Part shown: piece after piece, positions 5,816 through 6,416 of the stretch
Layout: every line of letters begins with the position of its first letter
How positions within the stretch are numbered: position 1 is the first letter of the stretch
Translations under genes and position numbers: made by a program
Notes under the pieces: generated by a model
Told to the model about the DNA's origin: nothing
The model's database searches: none
The model's input: only the letters and a program-made list of their open reading frames with translations
Assembly (NCBI GenBank): GCA_003650185.1
Contig: QMOF01000132.1
Location: 1 to 6,416 of the forward strand
Origin: Chloroflexota bacterium
GTDB taxonomy: Bacteria > Chloroflexota > Dehalococcoidia > UBA2247 > RBG-13-53-26
Direction: 5' to 3'
DNA: 6,416 nt

Positions 5816-6416
5816 ATGCCTCCGCCATCAGTGATCGCCATCGATGGCCCAGGGGCGTCGGGAAAGACCACCGTCGGCCGCATTCTGGCGCGGAAGCTCG
5901 GTTACCGTTTCATCGACACAGGGGAGATGTACCGGGCGCTGACCTGGCTGGCCCTGAAGGAAGGCATCGACCTCAGCGACGAAGGCAGGTTGGCCAGGCT
6001 GGCTGCCGGCACCACGATAGAGATTGCCTGCCACGACGGAACGGGCTATAATCCCGTTCTCGTCGATGGTGTTGACGTTACCAGCGCAATCCGTAGCTCC
6101 CAGGTGGAGGCCGCGGTGTCTGCCGTGTCCCGGGTGCCGCGGGTAAGGCAGGCCCTGGTGGCCCAGCAGCGCGCCCTGGCAGAGCCGGGCAGGGTGATAG
6201 TAGCCGGGCGCGACATCGGAACGGTGGTACTGCCTCAGGCCGATCTCAAAGTCTTTCTCCTGGCCTCCGCAGAAGAAAGGGCCCGCCGCCGGTACGAAGA
6301 GCAAACGGGCGGCAAGCGCCAGGACTACGGCGCCATCCTGGCTGGCCTCAGGCGGCGCGACCAGATCGACAGTCAGCGTAGCCTTTCTCCTTTGCGGCCT
6401 GCCGAAGATGCCAGGG
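5816..6416 (+). CDS. cmk: Cytidylate kinase (3' end outside window)
   Basis: 200 residues are visible from ATG 5816 to the right edge, with no stop; the family is usually about 220-230 residues, so about 25 are missing. The enzyme phosphorylates CMP and dCMP with ATP in the cytosol, for nucleotide salvage and mRNA-turnover recycling. Seen: P-loop GPGASGKT (11-18), the substrate-binding stretch FIDTGEMYRALTWLAL (32-47, where most CMKs read YLDTGAMYRA), the insert domain around VLVDGVDVTSAIRSS (81-95), GRDIGTVVLPQADLKVFLLAS (from 131) and the Arg-rich lid ERARRRYEEQ (154-163). A purine-rich stretch with GAGGGG (5808-5813) serves as ribosome binding site, 14 bases or less from the end of the crotonase gene, so the two are co-transcribed. 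Nothing suggests loss of function. Confidence 0.95.
   Translation, partial: MPPPSVIAIDGPGASGKTTVGRILARKLGYRFIDTGEMYRALTWLALKEGIDLSDEGRLARLAAGTTIEIACHDGTGYNPVLVDGVDVTSAIRSSQVEAAVSAVSRVPRVRQALVAQQRALAEPGRVIVAGRDIGTVVLPQADLKVFLLASAEERARRRYEEQTGGKRQDYGAILAGLRRRDQIDSQRSLSPLRPAEDAR

Overview
The window is GC-rich, tightly packed bacterial DNA with six protein genes, two of them cut by the window edges. Arginine is often coded AGG and several genes start with GTG. Short-form-type HisG with HisZ, a DUF169 protein, an iron-sulfur-type Old Yellow Enzyme and a crotonase together resemble an anaerobic, Chloroflexota/Dehalococcoidia-like genome. That placement is a low-confidence inference; no rRNA or other marker is present.

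Left half (1-1993, minus strand): a two-gene transcription unit. The first gene is a single-domain Old Yellow Enzyme-type NADH:flavin oxidoreductase whose C-terminus keeps a four-cysteine, iron-sulfur-like motif. It is followed after 53 bases by a DUF169 protein that runs off the left edge. Both start at GTG, each behind a good Shine-Dalgarno sequence.

Middle (1994-2273): a 280-base divergent control region. Two well-formed sigma70-type promoters sit back to back with 8 bases between their -35 boxes. The leftward transcript carries a perfect 8-bp hairpin just before its ribosome binding site. The rightward transcript has a leader of about 120 bases with a small terminator-like hairpin.

Right half (2274-6416, plus strand): hisZ, a hisG-like gene, a crotonase gene and cmk (cytidylate kinase, cut at the right edge), with a 10-base overlap then gaps of 46 and 14 bases, so probably one operon. 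HisZ and HisG would together catalyse the first step of histidine synthesis (ATP + PRPP to phosphoribosyl-ATP); cmk makes CDP from CMP. The crotonase acts on an unknown acyl-CoA.

The main surprise is the hisG gene. It encodes 469 residues made of two tandem, diverged short-form HisG units joined by a linker. The first unit keeps the N-terminal PKGR signature but has lost the TGxTL PRPP-binding loop; the second keeps TGRTL but has lost PKGR. This looks like a covalent pseudo-dimer with divided active-site elements, next to a HisZ that still carries a reduced anticodon-binding-like tail.
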